DNA from: Cupriavidus pinatubonensis
GTDB lineage: Bacteria; Pseudomonadota; Gammaproteobacteria; Burkholderiales; Burkholderiaceae
Direction of reading: 5' to 3'
Length of the DNA: 64,000 bases
Assembly: GCF_019602855.1 (NCBI RefSeq)
Contig: NZ_CP080767.1
Span: 310,001-374,000 of the forward strand
Numbering within the stretch: the first letter of the stretch is position 1; every line of letters starts with the position of its first letter. The notes beneath the pieces are model-generated. The model worked only from the letters and a program-made list of their open reading frames with translations, searched no databases and was not told the DNA's origin. Of this stretch, positions 26,856-36,079 are shown piece after piece. Made by a program: the position numbers and the translations under genes.

Positions 26856-27842
26856 ATGACTTCCCGTCGCCGCGCGCTGATCGCGCTTGCCTGTACCTGC
26901 GCTGCCGGCGCAGTTTCCCCTGCCTGGGCCGATAAGCCCGACAACTGGCCGTCGCGGCCGCTGCGCATGGTGGTGCCGTTTCCCGCGGGATCGTCGCCCG
27001 ACCTGATCGCGCGCCTGCTTACGGAAAAGCTCGCGGGGACGCTGGGCCAGCCCGTAGTCGTGGAAAATCGGCCTGGCGCCGGCGGAAATATCGGCACGGG
27101 CATGGTGGCCAAGGCCGCGCCCGATGGCTACACGCTGCTGTTCACGATCAACGGGCCGCTGGTGACTGCGCCATCTCTGTCGCGCAACCTGAACTACGAC
27201 CCGTTCCGTCAGCTGGCGCCGGTTACGCTGGTCGCGACATCACCGAATGTGCTGGTCGTCGATGCAAGGCTGCCCGTGCATAACCTGCACGAGTTCGTGG
27301 CGCTGGCGAAGACGAAGTCCGGGGCGCTGAACTACGGTTCAGTCGGTAACGGGAGTGCCGCGCATCTCGCAATGGAGCAACTCAAGGCCATGGCCGGCAT
27401 CGACCTGCAGCACGTGCCGTATCCTGGCTTCCCGCAGGTCACTACGGCCATGGTGGGCGGACAGATTCAGGCCGGCTTCATGGTGCCGGCGATTGCGATG
27501 CCGCTCGTCAATGCGGGCAAGCTGCGCATCCTCGCGGTGACCACCACGGGCCGCACGGCGGTGTTGCCATCGGTGCCGACCGTGGCGGAATCCGGCTATC
27601 CCGGATTCGAAGCGATTTCATGGCAGGCAGTGCTGGCGCCGGCGGGCACGCCGCCTGCGATCATCGACCGGCTTTATCGTGAGCTGGTGGCCATCATCGG
27701 CAGCGCCGACGTGCGCGAGAAAATGCGCGCGCAGTATTTCGTGCCGGCTGGCACGGCGCCGGCATCGCTGCGCCAAACCATGGCGAGCGAGAAGGTGCGT
27801 TGGGACAAGGTGATCCGCGCCGCGGGCGTGCAGCCGGAATAG
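26856..27842 (+). CDS. Bug/TctC-family periplasmic substrate-binding protein
   Basis: A 328-residue protein of the Bug (tripartite tricarboxylate transporter receptor) family. A Tat-like signal RRRALIALACT precedes a cleavage region ending SPAWA, then PSRPLRMVVPFPAGSSPDLIARLL, GQPVVVENRPGAGGNIGTGMVAKAAPDGYTLL and other family blocks follow. These proteins bind carboxylates and other small molecules in the periplasm, often without a linked permease; none is seen here. Such genes are very numerous in Cupriavidus and Bordetella. It follows gpsA by 31 bases and converges with trmL. Confidence 0.9.
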   Translation: MTSRRRALIALACTCAAGAVSPAWADKPDNWPSRPLRMVVPFPAGSSPDLIARLLTEKLAGTLGQPVVVENRPGAGGNIGTGMVAKAAPDGYTLLFTINGPLVTAPSLSRNLNYDPFRQLAPVTLVATSPNVLVVDARLPVHNLHEFVALAKTKSGALNYGSVGNGSAAHLAMEQLKAMAGIDLQHVPYPGFPQVTTAMVGGQIQAGFMVPAIAMPLVNAGKLRILAVTTTGRTAVLPSVPTVAESGYPGFEAISWQAVLAPAGTPPAIIDRLYRELVAIIGSADVREKMRAQYFVPAGTAPASLRQTMASEKVRWDKVIRAAGVQPE

Positions 27843-27851
27843 CGCCGGCGT

Positions 27852-28322
27852 TCAGGCGCCGCCGGCAAAGCCGTTCTGGCGCCACGCCTCGAACACGACC
27901 ACGGCCACGGTATTCGACAGGTTCAGGCTGCGGTTGTTGGGCCGCATCGGCAGACGGATGCGCTGTGACGGGGGGAACGATTCGCGCCGCTCCGGTGCGA
28001 GTCCGCGCGTTTCGGAACCGAATACGAACCAGTCGCCGGGCTGGAAACTGACCTGCCCGAATGGCGTCGAGCCATGCGTGGTCAGTGCGAACATGCGAGA
28101 TGGATCGGGCTGCTCGCTGGCCATCAGCGCGTCCCAGCTGTCGTGCACGCGCATGGTAGCGTACTCGTGATAGTCGAGTCCCGCACGCCGCATGCGGGCA
28201 TCCTCGAGCGGAAATCCCAATGGCTTGACCAGATGCAGCTGCGCACCGGTATTCGCGCACAGACGGATCACATTGCCGGTGTTAGGCGGGATTTCCGGTT
28301 CGACCAGGACGACATGGAACAT
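27852..28322 (-). CDS. trmL: tRNA (cytidine/uridine 34-2'-O)-methyltransferase
   Basis: A 156-residue SPOUT-fold methyltransferase of the TrmL family. The opening VEPEIPPNTGNVIRLCANTG, the middle FGSETRGLAPE and the C-terminal LPMRPNNRSLNLSNTVAVVVFEAWRQ form the deep trefoil knot of SPOUT enzymes. TrmL methylates the ribose at position 34 of Leu tRNAs. Length matches E. coli TrmL (157 residues). Confidence 0.92.
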   Translation of the reverse strand: MFHVVLVEPEIPPNTGNVIRLCANTGAQLHLVKPLGFPLEDARMRRAGLDYHEYATMRVHDSWDALMASEQPDPSRMFALTTHGSTPFGQVSFQPGDWFVFGSETRGLAPERRESFPPSQRIRLPMRPNNRSLNLSNTVAVVVFEAWRQNGFAGGA

Positions 28323-28425
28323 GGGGCGGTTTCCTTGGCAGGGCAGGGCGCCATGGCCCCGGCATCAAAAACGGTGCGCAGCTTACCGCGCGCGGGCGGC
28401 GCTGTCATCCGCCGCCATTGGCCTC

Positions 28426-29094
28426 TTATGGCGTACGCAGCGCGACGATCACACTGACTCGTGCCGCGCCATGTGCCTTCAGCGTGCGCGCCGCTTCGTC
28501 CAGTGTGGCGCCGGTCGTCATCACATCATCGACGAGACCCACGTGCATGCCCGCAAGGGGTCGGGACCGGCTTATGCGGAATGCGCCGCGCACATTCATC
28601 TGACGCTGGGCCAGATCAAGCAAGTGCTGGGTGGCGATATCGCGCGGACGTTCCAGTAGCGCCGGGTCGCTCGCCACGCCCAGATGGCGCGCGAGCGGAC
28701 GGGCGATCTCCCACGCCTGATTGAAGCCGCGGTCGGCCAGCCGTTGCGGCGACAGCGGGATGGGCGCGATCAGCTCCGGCATCGGCGTGCCAGCGGCCCG
28801 TACCCGGCTTGCGAGCGCGGCAGCGAGCCACCCGGCCAGCGACAGCACCTTGCCATACTTGAGTGCCAGAACCAGCGAATCCTGCGGAATGCCGTAGTCG
28901 CCGAGCGTGAAGGCGCGGTCGAAATCGGGCCGATGCTGCGCGCATGCCCGGCACGGCTCGCCTGGTGCCAGCCCCATCGCGCAAACCGGGCAGCGCGACA
29001 CCGGGTAGAGCAGTTCGGCAACGCAGTCGCGGCACACTACTTCATCCTGCACCGTCCCGCACAGCGCGCACGCACATGGCAGCAGCTTGCGCAT
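28426..29094 (-). CDS. comF: ComF-family phosphoribosyltransferase-like protein
   Basis: A 222-residue ComF-type protein. The N-terminal half has four Cys pairs (CACALC, CRDC, CPVC and CRAC), a zinc-finger region, and the C-terminal half is a phosphoribosyltransferase fold with the PRPP loop VDDVMTTGATLDEAA (about 195-210). In naturally competent bacteria ComF helps DNA uptake. I start at MRKLLP (29094), where the protein begins to match the family; another in-frame ATG at 29184 would add 30 Arg-rich residues. It is divergent from the BioC-like gene, with TATACT-like DNA at 29135-29140 between. Confidence 0.88.
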   Translation of the reverse strand: MRKLLPCACALCGTVQDEVVCRDCVAELLYPVSRCPVCAMGLAPGEPCRACAQHRPDFDRAFTLGDYGIPQDSLVLALKYGKVLSLAGWLAAALASRVRAAGTPMPELIAPIPLSPQRLADRGFNQAWEIARPLARHLGVASDPALLERPRDIATQHLLDLAQRQMNVRGAFRISRSRPLAGMHVGLVDDVMTTGATLDEAARTLKAHGAARVSVIVALRTP

Positions 29095-29229
29095 CAGCCC
29101 GCGGACCTGTCCGGCGGCTTTCGCGGTGCGCGCGTATACTTGCCGTCCAGCCGTCCGCCATGGCGCGCGGCTGCCATGCGCCATCAATATTGCCGCGCCT
29201 TCCTTGTCTTCCTGTTGCCTGGTTTTCCC

Positions 29230-30177
29230 GTGTCCCTGCATGCCGCCGATTCTCCCGATGCTTTCGTGCCGCCCACGCGGCTGACCCGGATCGCCTTCGA
29301 CCGGCGCAGCGCCGCGTTCGGCCAGCTCGATTTCTTGCTTGGCGAGATCGGCCGCCGCATGCAGGAACGCATGGAGGTGGTCCGGCTGACGCCGCAGCGC
29401 GCGCTGGACATCGGCTGCGGACACGGCCAGGGCCTGGCCGGCCTGCGCGCGCGCTTTCCCGATGCACAGATTGCCGGCCTCGATATTTCTGGCGTGATGC
29501 TGGCCGAAGCGGGTCAGCGCGATCCTCAACGGCGGCCCGGCTGGGTCGGGCGCTTGCTCGGCAAGCGCCCGCTGTTCGATCTGGTCCAGGGCGATCTTGC
29601 CACACTGCCTTTTGCGCCCGGCAGCTTCGACCTGCTGTGGTCCAACCTGGTGCTGCACTGGCATCCGGAGCCGCATCGCGTGTTCCCGGAGTGGCACCGC
29701 GTGACGCGCGACGATGGCCTCGTGATGTTCTCGCTGTTCGGCCCCGATACGCTGCGCGAACTGCGCACGGCGTTCGAGGAAGTCGATACCGCGACCCACA
29801 CGTTGCGCTTTGTCGACATGCACGATATCGGCGACATGCTGGTACATGGTGGATGGTCCACGCCGGTGATGGACATGGAAACGCTCACCGTGACCTATGA
29901 ATCTCCCGAGACGCTGCTGCGCGAGGTGCAAGCCTTCGGCGGCCTTCGCGCGCATCCGGCGCTGCGGCGTGCCGGCCTGCATGGCCGGCGCTGGCATCAG
30001 GCGGTGTGCGCGGCGCTTGAGCGCCTGCGCAATGCCGATGGCGTGATTCCGCTGACCTTCGAAATCGTCTACGGCCACGCCTGGAAGCTGCCCCCGCGTG
30101 GTGCGCAGCAGGTGGACGAACTTGGCCGCGCGGTCGTGCCGCTGGACAAGATCGGCCGGGCCAGGCCCCGCCGCTGA
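29230..30177 (+). CDS. BioC-like SAM-dependent methyltransferase
   Basis: A 315-residue class I methyltransferase. RALDIGCGHGQGLAGL (about 56-71) binds SAM, and SNLVLHWHPEPHRVFPEWHRVTRDDGLVMF is the post-core region typical of BioC and related methyltransferases. BioC makes malonyl-ACP methyl ester in biotin synthesis, but no bio genes are near, so the role could differ. The start is uncertain: GTG 29230 gives MSLHAADSP and fits relatives, but ATG 29176 is also possible and would add 18 hydrophobic residues. Confidence 0.78.
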   Translation: MSLHAADSPDAFVPPTRLTRIAFDRRSAAFGQLDFLLGEIGRRMQERMEVVRLTPQRALDIGCGHGQGLAGLRARFPDAQIAGLDISGVMLAEAGQRDPQRRPGWVGRLLGKRPLFDLVQGDLATLPFAPGSFDLLWSNLVLHWHPEPHRVFPEWHRVTRDDGLVMFSLFGPDTLRELRTAFEEVDTATHTLRFVDMHDIGDMLVHGGWSTPVMDMETLTVTYESPETLLREVQAFGGLRAHPALRRAGLHGRRWHQAVCAALERLRNADGVIPLTFEIVYGHAWKLPPRGAQQVDELGRAVVPLDKIGRARPRR

Positions 30178-30326
30178 GCAGTTACGACTGTAATGACTTC
30201 CGCGTAACGAAAATACGCGCGGATCGCCCGCGAGGCCGCGTCTGCACTGGCTTTGCGGGCGATCTCGTTAATGCGCGTTAAGCATAAATCCCTACGCCGC
30301 GCAAGCGCTTTGGTCAATGTGCGGCC

Positions 30327-30355
30327 TTGTCCGTGTATGCGAAGCGCCCTATAAT
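30327..30355 (+). promoter_or_regulatory. Predicted sigma-70 promoter of the cytochrome oxidase operon
   Basis: TTGTCC (30327-30332), a 17-base spacer, and a perfect TATAAT (30350-30355). Transcription should begin near 30362, about 107 bases before the DUF2244 gene. The 290-base region from 30178 to 30468 shows no other gene. Confidence 0.7.
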
Positions 30356-30468
30356 GCGCCAGTTTGTCGCAGTGGTCCCCTGGCACAAGAACGTCCTGGA
30401 GTTGCACTCGCACGGTGCACTCAGGGCGCAATCGTCCCGGGTGTGCATCCGATGCAGAGTGGTTGGCG

Positions 30469-30978
30469 ATGCAAGACTTGGGTATCGCATTCCAGACGGC
30501 AAGTGGTGACTCCGGCGGAAATCTCGACGGACCTCCCCCCGCGCCCCACGACTGGCTGATGAAGCGAAATTGCTCGCTCTCTCCACGCCAGGTCGGCTGG
30601 TTTTACCTCTCGATCTTCACTGTCTCGCTTGCTATCGCGTTGTTTTTCGCGGTGCAAGGGTCTTGGCTCGTGCTGCCATTTGCCGGCCTGGACCTGCTCG
30701 GACTGGGGATTGCTCTGCTTGTGTATGCGCGTCATGCGACGGACTATGAGCGTGTCAGCATCAACGATGGCGTGCTGGTCGTGGAGACAGCCAGTGCGCA
30801 GCGGTTGACGCGCCATGAATTCAACCCGCAGTGGGTGCGGGTCGAACTGGGGGAATCGTTCCGCGCGCTGGTGACTCTGCGTTCGGGCAAGCGCGTTGTG
30901 CAGGTGGGGTGCTATCTGGACCCGCACAAGCGGCGCAAGTTCGCCCAGGAGCTCGCAGCGGCCCTGCGCCGCCTCTGA
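30469..30978 (+). CDS. DUF2244-family membrane protein
   Basis: A 169-residue protein of the DUF2244 family. Two hydrophobic segments (about 48-64 and 69-88) are followed by a soluble C-terminal domain. DUF2244 genes often stand first in betaproteobacterial cytochrome c oxidase clusters, as here, 58 bases before subunit II. Function unknown; a role in oxidase assembly is only inferred from position. The start is the ATG at 30469. Confidence 0.8.
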   Translation: MQDLGIAFQTASGDSGGNLDGPPPAPHDWLMKRNCSLSPRQVGWFYLSIFTVSLAIALFFAVQGSWLVLPFAGLDLLGLGIALLVYARHATDYERVSINDGVLVVETASAQRLTRHEFNPQWVRVELGESFRALVTLRSGKRVVQVGCYLDPHKRRKFAQELAAALRRL

Positions 30979-31036
30979 GAGGTGGCGGGGGCGGATGCGG
31001 GGACAGATTTGGATCTGTAAATTGGGTAGATAACAA

Positions 31037-32302
31037 ATGAAAATGTGGAAGAAGGCATCCGCAGTTTGTCTGGCGAGCGCATCCCTGCTTGCCAGCCAGG
31101 CGGCCCTGGCGGTCAGTGACATGCCCGGCGGTCCCGCCGTGCGTCAGCTGAACCTGACCGAGCCGGTCACGAAGATCGCCGAACAGATTCACTGGCTGAA
31201 CTGGATGATGTTGATCATCTGCACGGTGATCTTCGTTGCCGTGTTCGGCGTGATGTTCTATTCCGTGTTCACGCACCGCAAGGCCAAGGGTGCGAAGCCT
31301 GCTTCCTTCCACGAAAGCATCACGGTCGAAGTGGTCTGGACCATCGTCCCGTTCCTGATCGTGATCGCCATGGCCCTGCCCGCCACCAAGACCGTGGTGG
31401 CCATGAAGGACACCACCAACTCCGACGTCACCATCAAGGCCACTGGCTACCAGTGGAAGTGGGGCTACGACTACCTGAAGGGCGAGGGCGAAGGCATCTC
31501 CTTCGTTTCCACGCTGACCACGCCGCGCGAACAGATCAACAACGAAGCGCCGAAGTCGAACACCTACCTGATGGAAGTCGACAACGAGCTCGTGGTACCG
31601 GTCAACAAGAAGGTGCGCATCGTCACGACCGCCAATGACGTGATCCACGCGTGGATGATTCCGGCATTCGGCGTCAAGCAGGATGCGATCCCCGGCTTCG
31701 TGCGCGACACGTGGTTCAAGGCCGAGAAGATCGGCGTGTACCGCGGCCAGTGCGCCGAGCTTTGCGGCAAGGAACACGCGTTCATGCCGATCGTCGTGCG
31801 CGTGGTGTCCGACGCCGACTACACCAAGTGGGTCGACGGCAAGAAGAAGGAAATGGCCGCCAAGGCCGATGATCCGAACAAGACCTGGACGCTCGACGAA
31901 ATGAAGGCGCGCGGCGAGAAGGTCTACACCGCCAACTGCGCGGTCTGCCACCAGCCGAACGGCAAGGGCGGCGGCGCGTTCCCGGCGCTGGACGGCTCGA
32001 AGATCGTGAATGGCCCGAAGGCCGGCCAGATGCACATCATGCTGGAAGGCAAGAACGCCATGCCGTCGTGGAAGCAGCTGTCCGATACGGAGCTGGCTGC
32101 AGCGATGACCTATGTGCGCAACAGCTGGAGCAACAAGACCGGCGAAGTGATCCAGCCCAGCGATTTCGTGAATGCCCGCGCCGGCAAGTTCCCCGAGGGC
32201 GGCGGCGCTGCAGGCGGCGACGCACCGAAGGCGGACGCGAAGCCCGCCAAAGACCAGGGCAGCAAGCAGGCCAGCATCGCGGGCGACCGCACCGCAGGCT
32301 GA
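31037..32302 (+). CDS. ctaC: Cytochrome c oxidase subunit II with fused cytochrome c domain
   Basis: A 421-residue subunit II. A signal (about 1-27) and two membrane helices precede the CuA domain, with VIHAWMIPAFGVKQD and CAELCGKEHAFM as copper ligands. A class I cytochrome c domain follows, with heme motif CAVCHQPN (about 302-309) and an axial Met later. The Ala/Pro/Asp-rich tail ends the protein. This fusion defines a caa3-type oxidase, which can accept electrons without a separate small cytochrome c. Confidence 0.94.
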   Translation: MKMWKKASAVCLASASLLASQAALAVSDMPGGPAVRQLNLTEPVTKIAEQIHWLNWMMLIICTVIFVAVFGVMFYSVFTHRKAKGAKPASFHESITVEVVWTIVPFLIVIAMALPATKTVVAMKDTTNSDVTIKATGYQWKWGYDYLKGEGEGISFVSTLTTPREQINNEAPKSNTYLMEVDNELVVPVNKKVRIVTTANDVIHAWMIPAFGVKQDAIPGFVRDTWFKAEKIGVYRGQCAELCGKEHAFMPIVVRVVSDADYTKWVDGKKKEMAAKADDPNKTWTLDEMKARGEKVYTANCAVCHQPNGKGGGAFPALDGSKIVNGPKAGQMHIMLEGKNAMPSWKQLSDTELAAAMTYVRNSWSNKTGEVIQPSDFVNARAGKFPEGGGAAGGDAPKADAKPAKDQGSKQASIAGDRTAG

Positions 32303-32340
32303 CCGGCTGAAGACAGGACAGGATTAGAGGAGCATTTGCG

Positions 32341-33948
32341 ATGAGTACTGCTACCCCCGACGCAATCGGCCATCCGCACGATCACGCGCACGACGACCAC
32401 GCGCATGATCACCCGCATGGCTGGCGCCGCTGGTTGTTCGCCACCAACCACAAGGACATCGGCACGCTGTACCTGCTGTTCGCGTTCATCATGCTGTTGT
32501 CGGGCGGCTTGCTGGCACTGCTGATCCGCCTGGAGCTGTTCGAGCCGGGCCTGCAGTTCTTCCGCCCCGAGCTGTTCAACCAGTTCACAACCATGCATGG
32601 CCTGATCATGGTGTTCGGTGCGATCATGCCGGCCTTCGTGGGTTTCGCGAACTGGATGATCCCGCTGCAGATCGGCGCGTCCGACATGGCGTTCGCGCGC
32701 ATGAACAACTTCAGCTTCTGGCTGATGCCGCCGGCCGCGCTGCTGCTAGCCGGTTCGTTCTTCGCACCGGGCGGCGCCACCGCCGCCGGCTGGACGCTGT
32801 ACGCGCCGCTGTCGGTGCAAATGGGTCCGGGCATGGACATGGCCATCTTCGCCATGCACATCATGGGCGCGTCGTCGATCATGGGCTCGATCAACATCAT
32901 CGTGACCATCCTCAACATGCGCGCCCCGGGCATGACGCTGATGAAGATGCCGATGTTCTGCTGGACGTGGCTGATCACCGCCTACCTGCTGATCGCCGTG
33001 ATGCCCGTGCTGGCCGGCGCCATCACCATGGTGCTGACTGATCGCCACTTCGGCACGAGCTTCTTCTCGGCTGCCGGCGGCGGTGACCCGGTGATGTACC
33101 AGCACATCTTCTGGTTCTTCGGCCACCCCGAGGTGTACATCATGATCCTGCCGGCTTTCGGGATCATCTCGCAGGTCGTGCCGGCGTTTGCCCGCAAGCG
33201 CCTGTTCGGCTACAGCTCGATGGTGTACGCGACTGCTTCGATCGCCATCCTGTCGTTCATCGTATGGGCGCACCACATGTTCACGACGGGCATGCCGGTG
33301 ACGGGCCAGCTGTTCTTCATGTACGCGACCATGCTGATCGCGGTGCCGACGGCCGTGAAGATCTTCAACTGGATCGCGACGATGTGGCGCGGCTCGATGA
33401 CTTTCGAGACCCCGATGCTGTTCTCGATCGGCTTCATCTTCGTGTTCACCATCGGCGGCTTCACCGGCCTGATGCCGGCCGTGGCGCCGATCGACATCCA
33501 GCTGCAGGACACCTACTTCATCGTGGCGCACTTCCACTATGTGCTGGTGGCCGGCTCGCTGTTCGCGCTGTTTGCGGGCTTCTACTACTGGGGTCCGAAG
33601 TGGAGCGGTTTCATGTACAACGAAACCCGCGGCCAGATCCATTTCTGGGGCTCGATCATCTTCTTCAACGTTACCTTCTTCCCGATGCACTTCCTGGGTC
33701 TGGCCGGCATGCCGCGTCGCTACGCCGACTACCCGACCCAGTTCGCGGACTTCAACGCGATCGCGTCGATCGGGGCACTGGGCTTCGGCCTGATGCAGGT
33801 GTACTTCTTCTTCTTCGTGGTGCTGCCGTCCTACCGTGGCGGCGAGAAGGCCGCGGACAAGCCCTGGGAAGGTGCCGAGGGCCTGGAGTGGACCGTGCCG
33901 TCGCCGGCGCCGTTCCACACCTTTGAAGTGCCGCCGCAAGTTCGCTAA
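32341..33948 (+). CDS. ctaD: Cytochrome c oxidase subunit I
   Basis: A 535-residue subunit I with twelve membrane helices. Heme and CuB ligands appear in TTMHGLIMVFGA, HPEVYIMILP, WAHHMFTTGM and AHFHYVLVAGS. The first 30 residues are unusually His- and Asp-rich (HPHDHAHDDHAHDHPHG) before the usual WRRWLFATNHKDIGTLY. It is the catalytic heme-copper subunit that reduces oxygen and pumps protons. It lies 38 bases after subunit II. Confidence 0.95.
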   Translation: MSTATPDAIGHPHDHAHDDHAHDHPHGWRRWLFATNHKDIGTLYLLFAFIMLLSGGLLALLIRLELFEPGLQFFRPELFNQFTTMHGLIMVFGAIMPAFVGFANWMIPLQIGASDMAFARMNNFSFWLMPPAALLLAGSFFAPGGATAAGWTLYAPLSVQMGPGMDMAIFAMHIMGASSIMGSINIIVTILNMRAPGMTLMKMPMFCWTWLITAYLLIAVMPVLAGAITMVLTDRHFGTSFFSAAGGGDPVMYQHIFWFFGHPEVYIMILPAFGIISQVVPAFARKRLFGYSSMVYATASIAILSFIVWAHHMFTTGMPVTGQLFFMYATMLIAVPTAVKIFNWIATMWRGSMTFETPMLFSIGFIFVFTIGGFTGLMPAVAPIDIQLQDTYFIVAHFHYVLVAGSLFALFAGFYYWGPKWSGFMYNETRGQIHFWGSIIFFNVTFFPMHFLGLAGMPRRYADYPTQFADFNAIASIGALGFGLMQVYFFFFVVLPSYRGGEKAADKPWEGAEGLEWTVPSPAPFHTFEVPPQVR

Positions 33949-33969
33949 GCACTAGTCGCAACAAGGCTT

Positions 33970-33993
33970 CGGGAGACGCAACGCCGTCTCCCG
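33970..33993 (+). other. Intercistronic hairpin after ctaD
   Basis: A perfect 9-bp stem CGGGAGACG / CGTCTCCCG with a 6-base loop, without a T run. It lies between subunit I and the small 43-residue gene. It may stabilise mRNA or tune expression of the distal genes. Confidence 0.6.
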
Positions 33994-34012
33994 GGCCGGC
34001 AGGTAACACAAG

Positions 34013-34144
34013 ATGCAGGCTCCACAAAAAAACCCATCGCAAACTGACCAGAAAGCCGCCAACCGGCGCCTGGGGCTGATCCTGTTTTCGATCGTGGTGG
34101 TTTTCTTTCTGGGGTTCTTCGCCAAGATGGTTTTCCTTGGCTGA
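34013..34144 (+). CDS. Cytochrome oxidase small assembly protein (43 residues)
   Basis: A 43-residue protein starting at the ATG at 34013: a polar start MQAPQKNPSQTDQKAANRR, then one hydrophobic helix (about 20-37) and a short end. It lies between subunit I and ctaG, where Burkholderiales oxidase operons carry a tiny single-pass protein annotated as a cytochrome oxidase small assembly protein. The assignment is by position and shape, since no catalytic motif is possible at this size. Confidence 0.75.
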   Translation: MQAPQKNPSQTDQKAANRRLGLILFSIVVVFFLGFFAKMVFLG

Positions 34145-34161
34145 AGCTGCGGGGTAGCGGG

Positions 34162-34776
34162 ATGAGCGTCGATCAGAACGGGCAGAGCCAGAACCACGAA
34201 GCCGACAAGCGGTTCAACCGCGGCATGATGCTGCGGCTGATCGTGATCGTCGGCGTGATGTTCGGGTTCGGCTACGCGCTGGTACCGCTGTACAAGAAGA
34301 TCTGCGATCTCACCGGGCTGAACGTGGTGACCACGCGCGAGCTGTACGGCGGATCGCTCAAGAACACGCAGGTCGACACGAGCCGCACCATCACGGTGGA
34401 GTTCGATTCGAACGCGCGCGGCCCGTTTGCGTTCCGTCCGGTGAAGAACAGCATGGAAGTGCATCCCGGCGAGATGGCGACGATCGTCTACGAAGTGGCC
34501 AACGGGCAACCGCGCGATATTTCCGCGCAGGCGATCCCGAGCTATGCGCCCAAGCAAGCCACCGAGTACTTCAAGAAGCTCGAGTGCTTCTGCTTCAAGC
34601 AGCAGACGCTCAAGGCCAAGGAAGCGCGCGAGATGCCGGTGGTGTTCGTGATCGACCCGAAGCTGCCGAAGGATGTGAAGAACATCACGCTGTCGTACAC
34701 GTTCTTCGAAGTGGGTGCGCCGGTGGCGCAGGCACCGCAGGGCGAGCTGGACAGCCGGCCCGGCAACGGTAGCTGA
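34162..34776 (+). CDS. ctaG: Cytochrome c oxidase assembly protein CtaG/Cox11
   Basis: A 204-residue CtaG (Cox11-type). One membrane helix (about 20-40) anchors a periplasmic copper-chaperone domain. The conserved ECFCFKQQTL (about 146-155) holds the copper-binding Cys pair, and VVFVIDPKLPKDV is near the end. It delivers copper to the CuB site of subunit I. The start is the ATG at 34162, 17 bases after the 43-residue gene. Confidence 0.94.
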   Translation: MSVDQNGQSQNHEADKRFNRGMMLRLIVIVGVMFGFGYALVPLYKKICDLTGLNVVTTRELYGGSLKNTQVDTSRTITVEFDSNARGPFAFRPVKNSMEVHPGEMATIVYEVANGQPRDISAQAIPSYAPKQATEYFKKLECFCFKQQTLKAKEAREMPVVFVIDPKLPKDVKNITLSYTFFEVGAPVAQAPQGELDSRPGNGS

Positions 34777-34819
34777 GGACAGGTTGAACGCAGGTTGAGG
34801 CAGGACAGAGGAGACGGCG

Positions 34820-35044
34820 GTGGATGAACTGAAGGACGCGGTCAAACGCAAGATGTCTTTCGGGCAGACCATGCGCGCGGTGCTGTGGTCGTTCATCGGC
34901 CTGCGCAAGGGCGCGGCGCACGAGAGCGACATGGCGAAGCTGAATCCCGTGCATGTGGTCATTGCCGGGGTGATCGCGGCGGCGGTATTCATCGCGATCC
35001 TCATTACGATCGTACGCGTCGTGGTCAGTTCGGCCGCGGCGTAG
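34820..35044 (+). CDS. DUF2970-family small membrane protein
   Basis: A 74-residue protein from a GTG start at 34820 with AGAGGAG upstream. One hydrophobic helix (about 48-70) follows a charged N-terminus (MDELKDAVKRKMSFGQTMRAV). DUF2970 proteins are regularly found between ctaG and subunit III in betaproteobacteria. The role is unknown; association with oxidase assembly is by context. Confidence 0.82.
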   Translation: MDELKDAVKRKMSFGQTMRAVLWSFIGLRKGAAHESDMAKLNPVHVVIAGVIAAAVFIAILITIVRVVVSSAAA

Positions 35045-35156
35045 CAGGGCAGGAAGTAGGGTAGACAGAAAAGCAGTGCCAACGGCAGCCTGGGAGGGAA
35101 GGCTGCCGGATGTGCCGATAACGATTGAACCAAGACTCTGAGCTGGAGATAAAAGA

Positions 35157-36017
35157 ATGAGTGCGAATCGCGCAAACGCTCCGTACTACTTCGTACCGGG
35201 ACCGTCGCGCCACCCGATCACGGCAAGCTTCGGCCTGCTGATGACCGGTGCCGGCGCAGCCGGCTGGGTGAACGGGCAGCACTGGGCGCCGTACCTGTGC
35301 GGCTTCGGCCTGCTGTGGTTCCTGTTCGTGCTCAAGAGCTGGTTCAGCGACGCCATCGGCGAATCCGAAGGGGGCATGTACGGCAAGAACATCGACCTGT
35401 CGTTCCGCTGGTCGATGGGCTGGTTCATCTTCTCCGAAGTGATGTTCTTCGCCGCGTTCTTCGGCGCGCTGTTCTACGCCCGCACCATCGCCATGCCGTG
35501 GCTTGGCGACCTCGACAACAAGATCCTGTGGCCCGACTTTGCCGCCGTATGGCCCAATAGCGGCCCGGCCGGCGTGGTCGAGAGCTTCCAGACCATGGGC
35601 CCGTGGCCGATCCCCACCATCAACACGGCACTGCTGCTGATGTCGGGCGTGACGCTGACCTGGGCGCACCACGCGCTGCTGGCCGGCAAGCGCAGCCAGG
35701 TGATCCAGGGCCTGGTGCTGACCATCCTGCTCGGCGCGGTCTTCATGTGCTTCCAGGCTTACGAGTACATGCATGCCTACTCGGAACTGAACCTCAAGCT
35801 CACCTCGGGCGTCTACGGTTCCACGTTCTTCCTGCTGACGGGCTTCCACGGCTTCCACGTGACCATGGGCGCGATCATGCTGACCGTGGTGCTGATCCGC
35901 GTGCTCAAGGGCCACTTCACCCCCGATCATCACTTCGCGTTCGAAGGCGCCGCCTGGTACTGGCACTTCGTTGACGTGGTGTGGCTGTTCCTCTACATCG
36001 TGGTGTACTGGCTGTAA
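35157..36017 (+). CDS. ctaE: Cytochrome c oxidase subunit III
   Basis: A 286-residue subunit III with seven predicted membrane helices. It begins YYFVPGPSRHPITASFGLLMT and ends AWYWHFVDVVWLFLYIVVYWL, a family hallmark; FHGFHVTMGAIML is also typical. It stabilises proton uptake in subunit I and binds phospholipid. A terminator follows. Confidence 0.95.
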   Translation: MSANRANAPYYFVPGPSRHPITASFGLLMTGAGAAGWVNGQHWAPYLCGFGLLWFLFVLKSWFSDAIGESEGGMYGKNIDLSFRWSMGWFIFSEVMFFAAFFGALFYARTIAMPWLGDLDNKILWPDFAAVWPNSGPAGVVESFQTMGPWPIPTINTALLLMSGVTLTWAHHALLAGKRSQVIQGLVLTILLGAVFMCFQAYEYMHAYSELNLKLTSGVYGSTFFLLTGFHGFHVTMGAIMLTVVLIRVLKGHFTPDHHFAFEGAAWYWHFVDVVWLFLYIVVYWL

Positions 36018-36079
36018 GCAGCAACTTGTCGTACCCGGCGGAAGGCCTGAGCGCCTCCCGCCGCGGAACCGCAAAACAG

